A stretch of 64,000 nt of DNA from Symsagittifera roscoffensis (lineage: Eukaryota > Xenacoelomorpha > Acoela > Convolutidae): NCBI RefSeq assembly GCF_963678635.1, contig NC_087071.1, forward strand, positions 28,493,325 through 28,557,324. The letters are read 5' to 3'. Shown here piece by piece: positions 26,901 through 38,900 of this stretch. The position numbers and the translations under genes were made by a program. Under the pieces are notes generated by a model. It saw only the letters and a program-made list of their open reading frames with translations. It made no database searches and was not told where the DNA came from. Position 1 is the first letter of the stretch; every line of letters begins with the position of its first letter.

Positions 26901-29900
26901 GGCCTTCAATGGAGTCGTATGAAGATTTAACACATAATAATAGACATAAAAATTATAGATATACATAGATTGAAAGAGGCAGCGAAGGGTCGCCTTACGA
27001 TATTCCCCGCGGTAGGAAAACTTTTAGTAAGGCTTTAGTACTGAATTTTTTAACGGCTTTCATCTATTTCTCTGCTGCTTTTGGCTCATCCGCGTGTTTC
27101 GTCCATTTGCATGGGGTCGACTGCTCTTTCGTGATTGGGCCTAAAAAAGATCGCCAAAAATTTTAGTAAGGCTTTAGTACTGAAGTTTTAAACGTCTTTC
27201 ATCTATTTCTCTGCTGCTTTTGGCTCATCCGCGTGTTTCGTCCATTTGCACGGGGTCGACTGCTCTTTCGTGATCGGGCCTAAAAAGATCGCCAAAACTT
27301 TTAGTAAGGCTTTAGTACTGAAGTTTTAAACGTCTTTCATCTATTTCTCTGCTGCTTTTGGCTCATCCGCGTGTTTCGTCCATTTGCACGGGGTCGACTG
27401 CTCTTTCGTGATCGGGCCTAAAAAGATCGCCAAAACTTTTAGTAAGGCTTTAGTACTGAAGTTTTAAACGTCTTTCATCTATTTCTCTGCTGCTTTTGGC
27501 TCATCCGCGTGTTTCGTCCATTTGCACGGGGTCGACTGCTCTTTCGTGATCGGGCCTAAAAAGATCGCCAAAAATTTTAGTAAGGCTTTAGTACTGAAGT
27601 TTTAAACGTCTTTCATCTATTTCTCTGCTGCTTTTGGCTCATCCGCGTGTTTCGTCCATTTGCACGGGGTCGACTGCTCTTTCGTGATCGGGCCTAAAAA
27701 GATCGCCAAAACTTTTAGTAAGGCTTTAGTACTGAAGTTTTAAACGTCTTTCATCTATTTCTCTGCTCCTTTTGGCTCATCCGCGTGTTTCGTCCATTTG
27801 CATGGGGTCGACTGCTCTTTCGTGATCGGGCCTAAAAAGATCGCCAAAAATTTTAGTAAGGCTTTAGTACTGAATATTTTAACGTCTTTCATCTATTTCT
27901 CTGCTGCTTTTGGCTCATCCGCGTGTTTCGTCCATTTGCATGGGTCGACTGCTCTTTCGTGATCGGGCCTAAAAAAGATCGCCAAAAATGTTTGTGGGTT
28001 TTTTACAAGCCGCGGCTCTGGTAATCTCGGATTGGTCAGGGATCTGATTAGGATTTATGGTACCTACTTCCACATCCGACTGAGTCGCCAACGGGGACGA
28101 AATCGAGACTTGTGGGAGGACACTGTCGTGTTCTGAGGAGTGGGGTCAGTGGGCCTCACGATCACCTTCTCTGGAAATGGGGTCACCTCGAAAGCCTTCT
28201 CGATTTTGTCGGGATACTTGAAAGTAACTGGAAAAAGCCGCTGCTCGTTGAACGATGTTGAAGACGACGCGTGTGTCGCAGAAATGGGGAGGTTCACTAC
28301 TCAGCCTTCACTTGAGTCAGGGGAAAACAGATTGTTGGTACTCGATACTGGAGCAGACGAAAGTGGTTTCTCTGAGCTGAAGCAATTCTCTCGCCCAATT
28401 ATCCCTGACAAGGTGAAATTTTACGACAATTGTGGTTAAACTGTATGCAGATGTAATTTTTCCGGTAAAAAATTTCGTTTTCCGTGATGTACGTATTGTC
28501 CCTGATTTTGATGAATCTGATTTTAATGATTTTGAATAGTAGTTTTCCTAATTTTCTGTCAACAATTTTCGGAATACCTTTACAAGCCTAGGATTTTCGA
28601 TAATTATTTTTCTATTTCTATTTTTTTTGAAGGCTGCGAGAAGATTGCATCTGATCAAGGTGTTGGCTACGTGATAAGGCCGGTATCGCTGGATTGTTGG
28701 CATGCTATAAAAGCTGTGTGCTAGGTCTGAATGACGAACTGTTAGCACCATCACAATTATCCGTCTTTTCTCCAGAAGGAGGTTCGGCTCCTGATTGGCC
28801 CACACATTAGCAACCTTCCCCAAGTCGTTTGGCGCCATTTAGGGTTCACTGTCCCCTACCTCTCAGCCCACCGTGAACATCAAGCTAAATTTCGGTGACA
28901 CATTAAGGCTAGAAGTGCCACGGTGGATCAACTTTACTCGGTATCTGCTATAGTCTTGACTTGCTATCTGAGCGGGAGTCAACAAGTTCCTCTCAAGTTC
29001 TTGTTCTAAAAAACAATTACTTAGGATGTTTTTTAATGCGACTGAAAATTAGGTTTTAGACTTGCATTCAAAATGAATTTCGAATTGGAAATTTTGCGGG
29101 CGGAAGATTTAGCTATTTTAATGTCTTCGGTTATTTGCTATAAGTCCGATTTTAAGGTACTTAAATTGTGGTAAAGATTTAGGTAGCCAACTTTCGTTTA
29201 GCCGTCTGAATCGCACGCTCTACCAAACCGTTGCCTCTTTGATCTTCAACCGGTGGAAGAATAGGTTTAATGCTTCTCTCTTTACAAAAGTGGATAATCA
29301 CTTCATTTTCAAACCTGAAGCATGATCAGCTCGAATCGACTATGGACAATTTGACAATTTCACAATTTTTTTTGCGCCTGATGGTTTTGAAAGTATAACA
29401 GACTGAAACTTAGAGAACCGAACAATCGCGCTTAAAATGAAGATTCTTTGTCGTTTTCGTCAGCAATCGGGCGCACAAAATAAGTTTGCACATCTTTACT
29501 TGGGGCTTATATTTCCGAAAGCGGCTTAGAAGAGTTAAGTACTTGAGATGTTTTTAAGTTCTACCAAAGAGGACTGGCCACCAGCTTTTTTGGAGGCTGT
29601 TATCGTAACTTCTTGTCCTTGTTGCGAGCAGTTTAACCTCGTCAACTTGACCGATCTCAATTGCCCTGGGACTGCCAATATTTTGTCGATGATTACGCAT
29701 TCGTTGACTAACGCCGCCTTTATCCAAAATTTCACCAATTTCTATTGACTGAAGAGACGTCCTTGTTCACAATATTTTCTTCATCAGGCCCAGAAGTTGG
29801 TACTTCTCTGTTAGCTCAGGTAGTAGATCGTGCTGCGATGAACCGATCTCAAGAAGCATTTTTGCGTATTTGATTTTGGTTGTGTATGAGTTCCAGTCTG

Positions 29901-32900
29901 TTGCCTCGGTTGGTTGAACGAGATCGAAGATAATTTGGGCCCGGAGTACATCTCATTGTGCTAGATCGAAGGAAAAGGTGGTAGTGCGATTATAATTTGT
30001 GTAGATTATGTTGCTCACGAGTGTTGTTAGGGGTAACGATAATGCTATTACTTGATTTCAATATGAGAGATGGCCTAGAGCAAATGAAATGTGTTATATT
30101 CAGTCGCAGACAGTGTTTTTAACACGCTTTTTGATGCCTACGACTCGCAATTTGCATATCAGCTCGTGATTGGCTCAACGTCCCCGCGGATAACTCATCA
30201 CCTTCTATTGGTTGACGAAGTAGCAAGTTACTCCGTATATCACAATTCGATTGGTCGAGAGCTGAAATGAGCGGCGATCCTTTTGCCCTCTAGCGACGAT
30301 TCGTCAAGTTAACATTACGATAAGTGGATTGTGTGTTTAATATTTGACCGCCCCCTTATGGCTTCAGACAAGTGACGGAGCGTTCTAAGCGGCTGTATTT
30401 CTTGTTTATAAGACGGCAACCCCTTTAAACTATTAGCCAAGCTCCCTGATTCGATGATGAGACCAGTACGGAAGAGCGATTGTTTCCCAAACAACAATGA
30501 CCATCTAATTCGATTGTTTCAACTTGTCATTAATCGGAAACTGCATTCATTGAAGGCCTGATTTGGTGTAACGAAGCGCAAAAGGCCATCAGCCGACAGC
30601 GTCGAAAGGACTGGTATGATTACTTACCATAATGTTGGTTGTGTGCAGAAATGATAGCCTTGTGGTCTTTTAGGACTCCAATTCTATTATCAAAAATACG
30701 TTCTACAATGTTCGTATAACCACACGATTGTCAATAGTTCGAGTTACTTTGAAGTATATTTTGCTTCCGCCTTATTTAGAAAAACCTGACGCAAACGTAA
30801 TTGGTGCCCAAACATTAGTCTTGACTTCTTGTTCGAGGTACGCCTTCGGACCGCTGTGACTTGCATCGCACTTACTTCCAGATTTTTTGGAGGTATTGTT
30901 ATGAAAAAAACTTGGGATTTTCACTTTGAGTTCTAACATATATTGTAAGACGCGACGTCTTGTTTGTCCTCCCGTGAGAATGGTTGCTTGTTACAAGCCA
31001 TTAAAGGTGTATAGAAAAGTACATTAAACTTTTGTATCTCCGGTAGTGCGATTATAATTTTTGTAGATTAATTTGCTCAAGAGTGTTGTTAGGGGTAACG
31101 ATAATGCTATTACTTGATTTCAATATGAGAGATGGTCTAGAGCAAATGAAAAGTGTTATATTCAGTCGCAGACAGTGTTTTTAACACGCTTTTTGATGCC
31201 TACGACTCGCAATTTGCATATCAGCTCGTGATTGGCTCAACGTCCCCGCGGATAACTCATCACCTTCTATTGGTTGACGAAGTAGCAAGTTACTCCGCAT
31301 ATCACATTTCGATTGGTCGAGAGCTGAAATGAGCGGCGATCCTTTTGCCCTCTAGCGACGATCCGTCAAGTTAACATTACGATAAGTGGATTGTGTGTTT
31401 AAAATTTGACCGCCCCCTTATGGCTTCAGACAAGTGACGGAGCGTTCTAAGTGGCTGTATTTCTTGTTTATAAGACGGCAACCCCTTTAAAGTATTATCC
31501 AAGCTCCCTGAGTCGATAATGAGACCAGTACGGAAGAGCGATTGTTTCCCATACAACAATGACCATCTAATTCGATTGTTTCAACTTGTCATTAATCGGA
31601 AACTGCATTCAATGAAGGCCTGATTTGGTGTAACAAAGCGCAAAAGGCCATCAGCCCACAGCGTCGAAAGGACTGGTATGATTACTTACCATAATGTTGG
31701 TTGTGTGCAGAAATGATAGCCTTGTGGTCTTTTAGGACTCTAATTCTGTTATCAAAAATACGTTCTACAATGTTCGTATAACCACACGATTGTCAATAGT
31801 TCGAGTTACTTTGAAGTATATTTTGCTTCCGCCTTATTTAGAAAAACCTGACGCAAACGTAATTGGTGCCCAAACATTAGTCTTGACTTCTTGTTCGAGG
31901 TACGCCTTCGGACCGTTGTGACTTGCATCGCACTTACTTCCAGATTTTTTGGAGGTATTGTTATGAAAAAAACTTGGGATTTTCACTTTGAGTTCTAACA
32001 TATATTGTAAGACGCGACGTCTTGTTTGTCCTCCCGTGAGAATGGTTGCTTGTTACAAGCCATTAAAGGTGTATAGAAAAGTACATTAAACTTTTGTATC
32101 TCCGGTAGTGCGATTATAATTTTTGTAGATTAATTTGCTCAAGAGTGTTGTTAGGGGTAACGATAATGCTATTACTTGATTTCAATATGAGAGATGGTCT
32201 AGAGCAAATGAAAAGTGTTATATTCAGTCGCAGACAGTGTTTTTAACACGCTTTTTGATGCCTACGACTCGCAATTTGCATATCAGCTCGTGATTGGCTC
32301 AACGTCCCCGCGGATAACTCATCACCTTCTATTGGTTGACGAAGTAGCAAGTTACTCCGCATATCACATTTCGATTGGTCGAGAGCTGAAATGAGCGGCG
32401 ATCCTTTTGCCCTCTAGCGACGATCCGTCAAGTTAACATTACGATAAGTGGATTGTGTGTTTAAAATTTGACCGCCCCCTTATGGCTTCAGACAAGTGAC
32501 GGAGCGTTCTAAGTGGCTGTATTTCTTGTTTATAAGACGGCAACCCCTTTAAACTATTATCCAAGCTCCCTGAGTCGATAATGAGACCAGTACGGAAGAG
32601 CGATTGTTTCCCATACAACAATGACCATCTAATTCGATTGTTTCAACTTGTCATTAATCGGAAACTGCATTCAATGAAGGCCTGATTTGGTGTAACAAAG
32701 CGCAAAAGGCCATCAGCCCACAGCGTCGAAAGGACTGGTATGATTACTTACCATAATGTTGGTTGTGTGCAGAAATGATAGCCTTGTGGTCTTTTAGGAC
32801 TCTAATTCTGTTATCAAAAATACGTTCTACAATGTTCGTATAACCACACGATTGTCAATAGTTCGAGTTACTTTGAAGTATATTTTGCTTCCGCCTTATT

Positions 32901-35900
32901 TAGAAAAACCTGACGCAAACTTAATTGGTGCCAAAACATTAGTCTCGACTTCTTGTTCGAAGTACGCCTTCAGACCGCTGTGACTTGCATCGCACTTACT
33001 TCCAGATTTTTTGGATGTATTGTTATGAAAAAAACTTCGGATTTTCACTTTGAGTTCTAACATATATTGTAAGACGCGACGTTTTGTTTGGCCTCTCGTG
33101 AGAATGATTGCTTGTTACAAGCCATTAAAGGTGTGTAGAAAAGTACATTAAACTTTTGTATCTCCGGTAGTGCGATTATAATTTTTGTAGATTAATTTGC
33201 TCAAGAGTGTTGTTAGGGGTAACGATAATGCTATTACTTGATTTCAATATGAGAGATGGTCTAGAGCAAATGAAAAGTGTTACATTCAGTCGCAGACAGT
33301 GTTTTTAACACGCTTTTTGATGCCTACGACTCGCAATTTGCATATCAGCTCGTGATTGGCTCAACGTCCCTGCGGATAACTCATCACCTTCTTTTGGTTG
33401 ACGAAGTAGCAAGTTACTCCGCATATCACATTTCGATTGGTCGAGAGCTGAAATGAGCGGCGATCCTTTTGCCCTCTAGCGACGATCCGTCAAGTTAACA
33501 TTACGATAAGTGGATTGTGTGTTTAAAATTTGACCGCCCCCTTATGGCTTCAGACAAGTGACGGAGCGTTCTAAGTGGCTGTATTTCTTGTTTATAAGAC
33601 GGCAACCCCTTTAAACTATTATCCAAGCTCCCTGAGTCGATAATGAGACCAGTACGGAAGAGCAATTGTTTCCCATACAACAATGACCATCTAATTCGAT
33701 TGTTTCAACTTGTCATTAATCGGAAACTGCATTCAATGAAGGCCTGATTTGGTGTAACAAAGCGCAAAAGGCCATCAGCCCACAGCGTCGAAAGGACTGG
33801 TATGATTACTTACCATAATGTTGGTTGTGTGCAGAAATGATAGCCTTGTGGTCTTTTAGGACTCTAATTCTGTTATCAAAAATACGTTCTACAATGTTCG
33901 TATAACCACACGATTGTCAATAGTTCGAGTTACTTTGAAGTATATTTTGCTTCCGCCTTATTTAGAAAAACCTGACGCAAACTTAATTGGTGCCCAAACA
34001 TTAGTCTCGACTTCTTGTTCGAAGTACGCCTTCAGACCGCTGTGACTTGCATCGCACTTACTTCCAGATTTTTTGGATGTATTGTTATGAAAAAAACTTC
34101 GGATTTTCACTTTGAGTTCTAACATATATTGTAAGACGCGACGTTTTGTTTGGCCTCTCGTGAGAATGGTTGCTTGTTACAAGCCATTAAAGGTGTATAG
34201 AAAAGTACATTAAACCTTTGTATCTCCGGTAGTGCGATTATAATTTTTGTAGATTATGTTGCTCAAGAGTGTTGTTATGGGTAACGATTTTGCTATTCCT
34301 TGATTTCATTATAAGAGATGGCCGAGAGCAATTGATATGTGTTATTTTTAGTCGGAGATAATGTTTTTAACACGCTTTTTGGTGCTTACGAGTCGCAATT
34401 TGCATGTCAGCTCGTGATTGGCTCAAAGTCCCCGCGGATAATTCATCACCTTCTATTGGTTGACGAAGTAGCAAGTTACTCCGCAAATCACATTTGGATT
34501 GGTCGAGAGCTGAAATGAGCGGTGATTCTTTTGCCCTCTAGCGACGATCCGTCAAGTTAACATTACGATAAGTGGATTGTGTGTTTAATATTTGACCGCC
34601 CCCTTATGGCTTCAGACAAGTGACGGAGCGTTCTAAGTGGCTGTATTTCTTATTTATAAGACGGCAACCCCTTTAAACGATTAGCCAAGCTCCCTGATTC
34701 GATAATGAGACCAGTACGAAAGAGCGATTGTTTCCCAAACAACAATGACCATCTAATTCGATTGTTTCAATTTGTCATTAATCGGAAACTGCATTTATTG
34801 AAGGCCTGATTTGGTTTAACGAAGCGCAAAGGGCCATCAGCCCACTGGGTCGAAAGGACTGGTATGATTACTTGCATAATGTTGGTTGCATGCAGAAATG
34901 ATAGCCTTGTGGTCTATTAGGACTCCGAATTTGTTATCAAAAGGATACGTTCTACATTGTTCGTATGACCACACGATTGTCAATAGTTCGAGTTGCTTTT
35001 TAGTATATTTTGCTTCCGCCGTATTCAGAAATTTCTGACGCAAACGTAATTGGTGCCCAAACATTAGTCTCGACTTCTTGTTCGAGGTACGCCTTCAGAC
35101 CGCTGTGATTTGCATCGCACTTACTTCCAGATTTTTTGGATGTATTGTTATGAAACAAAGTAACTCGAACTATTCACGATTGTCAATAGTTCGAGTTACT
35201 TTGAAGTATATTTTGCTTCCGCCTTATTTAGAAAAACCTGACGCAAACTTAATTGGTGCCCAAACATTAGTCTCGACTTCTTGTTCGAAGTACGCCTTCA
35301 GACCGCTGTGACTTGCATCGCACTTACTTCCAGATTTTTTGGATGTATTGTTATGAAAAAAACTTCGGATTTTCACTTTGAGTTCTAACATATATTGTAA
35401 GACGCGACGTTTTGTTTGGCCTCTCGTGAGAATGGTTGCTTGTTACAAGCCATTAAAGGTGTATAGAAAAGTACATTAAACCTTTGTATCTCCGGTAGTG
35501 CGATTATAATTTTTGTAGATTATGTTGCTCAAGAGTGTTGTTATGGGTAACGATTTTGCTATTCCTTGATTTCATTATAAGAGATGGCCGAGAGCAATTG
35601 ATATGTGTTATTTTTAGTCGGAGATAATGTTTTTAACACGCTTTTTGGTGCTTACGAGTCGCAATTTGCATGTCAGCTCGTGATTGGCTCAAAGTCCCCG
35701 CGGATAATTCATCACCTTCTATTGGTTGACGAAGTAGCAAGTTACTCCGCAAATCACATTTGGATTGGTCGAGAGCTGAAATGAGCGGTGATTCTCTTGC
35801 CCTCTAGCGACGATCCGTCAAGTTAACATTACGATAAGTGGATTGTGTGTTTAATATTTGACCGCCCCCTTATGGCTTCAGACAAGTGACGGAGCGTTCT

Positions 35901-38900
35901 AAGTGGCTGTATTTCTTATTTATAAGACGGCAACCCCTTTAAACGATTAGCCAAGCTCCCTGATTCGATAATGAGACCAGTACGAAAGAGCGATTGTTTC
36001 CCAAACAACAATGACCATCTAATTCGATTGTTTCAATTTGTCATTAATCGGAAACTGCATTTATTGAAGGCCTGATTTGGTTTAACGAAGCGCAAAGGGC
36101 CATCAGCCCACTGGGTCGAAAGGACTGGTATGATTACTTGCATAATGTTGGTTGCATGCAGAAATGATAGCCTTGTGGTCTATTAGGACTCCGAATTTGT
36201 TATCAAAAGGATACGTTCTACATTGTTCGTATGACCACACGATTGTCAATAGTTCGAGTTGCTTTTTAGTATATTTTGCTTCCGCCGTATTCAGAAATTT
36301 CTGACGCAAACGTAATTGGTGCCCAAACATTAGTCTCGACTTCTTGTTCGAGGTACGCCTTCAGACCGCTGTGATTTGCATCGCACTTACTTCCAGATTT
36401 TTTGGATGTATTGTTATGAAAAAAACTTGGGATTTTCACTTTGAGTTCTAACATATATTGTAAGACGCGACGTTTTGTTTGTCCTCCCGTGAGAATGGTT
36501 GCTTGTTAAAAGCCATTAAAGGTGTATAGAAAAGTACATTAAACCTTTGTATCTCCGGTAGTGCGATTATAATTTTTGTAGATTATGTTGCTCAAGAGTG
36601 TTGTTAGGGGTAACGATTTTGCTTTTCCTTGATATCATTAGAGAGATGGTCTAGAGCAAATGAAATGTGTTATATTCAGTCGCAGACAATGTTTTTAACA
36701 CGCTTTTTGGTGCTTACGACTCGCAATTTGCATTTCAGCTCGTGATTGTCTCAAAGTCCCCGCGGATAATTCATCACCTTCTATTGGTTGACGAAGTAGC
36801 AAGTTACTCCGCAAATCACACTTCGATTGGCTGAGAGCTGAAATGAGCGGTGATTTTTTTGCCCTCTAGCGGCGATCCGTCAAGTTAACTTTACGTTAAT
36901 CGGATTTTCTGTTTAATATTTGACCGCCCCTCATGGTTTCAGACAACTGACGGAGCATTCTAACTGGCTGTATTTCTTGTTTATGAGACGGCAGCCCCTT
37001 TAAACTTTAGCCACGCTCCCTGATTTGATAATGAGATCAGTACGGAAGAGCGATTGTTTCCCAAACAACAATGACCATCTAATTCGATTGGTCCAACTTA
37101 ACTTTGATCGGAGACGGCATTTATTGAAGGCCTGATTTGGTTTAACGAAGCATAAAAGGCCATCAGCCCACAGGGTCGAAAAGACTGGTATGATTACTTG
37201 CAAAATGTTGGTTGTGTGCAGAAATGATAGCCTTGTGGACTATTAGGACTCCGAATTTGTTATCAAAAAGATACGTTCTACATTGTTCGTATGACCACAC
37301 GATTGTCAATAGTTCGAGTTGCTTTGTATTATATTTTGCTTCCGCCTTATTCAGAATGTTCTGAAGCAAACGTAATTGGTGCCCAAACATTAGTCTCGAC
37401 TCCTTGTTCGAGGCACGCCTTCAGACCGCTGTGACTTGCTTCGCACTTACTTCCAGAATTTTGGGATGTATTGTAATGAAAAAGACTTGGGATTTATGCT
37501 TTGAGTTCTAATATATATTGTAAGACGCGACGTCTTGTTTGTCCTCCCGTGAGAATGGTTGCATGTTACAAGCCATTAAAGGTGTATAGAAAAGTACATT
37601 AAACTTTTGTATCTCCGGTAGTGCAGTTTTAGTTTTGGTAGATTATGTTGCTCACGAGTGTTGTTAGGGGTAACGATAATGCTATTACTTGATTTCAATA
37701 TGAGAGATGGCCTAGAGCAAATGAAATGTGTTATATTCAGTCGCAGACAGTGTTTTTAACACGCTTTTTGATGCCTACGACTCGCAATTTGCATATCAGC
37801 TCGTGATTGGCTCAACGTCCCCGCGGATAACTCATCACCTTCTATTGGTTGACGAAGTAGCAAGTTACTCCGCATATCACAATTCGATTGGTCGAGAGCT
37901 GAAATGAGCGGCGATCCTTTTGCCCTCTAGCGACGATCCGTCAATTTAACATTACGATAAGTGGATTGTGTGTTTAAAATTTGACCGCCCCCTTATGGCT
38001 TCAGACAAGTGACGGAGCGTTCTAAGTGGCTGTATTTCTTGTTTATAAGACGGCAACCCCTTTAAACTATTAGCCAAGCTCCCTGATTCGATAATGAGAC
38101 CAGTACGGAAGAGCGATTGTTTCCCATACAACAATGACCATCTAATTCGATTGTTTCAACTTGTCATTAATCGGAAACTGCATTCAATGAAGGCCTGATT
38201 TGGTGTAACGAAGCGCAAAAGGCCATCAGCCCACAGCGTCGAAAGTACTGGTATGATTACTTACCATAATGTTGGTTGTGTGCAGAAATGACAGCCTTGT
38301 GGTCTTTTAGGACTCCAATTCTGTTATCAAAAATACGTTCTACAATGTTCGTATAACCACACGATTGTCAATAGTTTGAGTTACTTTGAAGTATATTTTG
38401 CTTCCGCCTTATTTAGAAAAACCTGACGCAAACGTAATTGGTGCCCAAACATTAGTCTCAACTTCTTGTTCGAAGTACGCTTCCAGACCGCTGTGATTTG
38501 CTTCGCACTTACTTCCAGATTTTTTGGATGTATTGTAATGAAAAAGACTTGGGGTTTTCGCTTTGAGTTCCAACATATATTGTAAGACGCGACGTTTTGT
38601 TTGTCCCCCCGTGAGAAGGATTGCTTGTTACTAGCCATTAGAGGTGTATGGAAATATACATTAAACTTTTGTATCTCCTGTATAAAACTTAGTTGCTGGT
38701 TAAATATCCCAAAAAACGATCTTATTTGTTTCAGGTTTCAAGAGGATTTCACCAATTTGATAGACTCAATTTTTAAAAAATTTAGCGCGAAGTCGTTTTC
38801 ATCAATCTCACATCCTATCCAGATGAGATTTTTCACAGACAATTCGCACTAACTGTACTTTAATGCTCAGTTTCCATGATTCAGACTCTGGAACACTTTG

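Larger units (their letters stand above)
29980..38678 (-). repeat. Eight-unit 1062 bp tandem array of RNase H region
   Basis: GGTAGTGCGATTATAAT marks unit starts at 29980, 31042, 32104, 33166, 34228, 35494 and 36557 (diverged at 37617). Spacing is 1062 bp except 1266 bp for the fifth unit, which has a 204 bp partial duplication. On the minus strand each unit carries a gypsy RNase H piece (S-K-C-D-A-x-H-S-G-L-K-A-Y-L-E-Q; K-Q-L-E-L-L-T-I-V-W-S-Y; F-G-V-L-I-D-H-K-A-I-I-S-A) with frameshifts in many units, then a conserved 60-codon ORF and a CCAAT/octamer-rich stretch. Units 2-4 are almost identical to one another, as are units 5 and 6, so the array grew in steps. The outer units are more diverged. 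Confidence 0.92.

Noticed and set aside
27022-27988. CRISPR array
   Set aside because: Units are contiguous 138 bp tandem repeats without variable spacers, in a eukaryotic retrotransposon.
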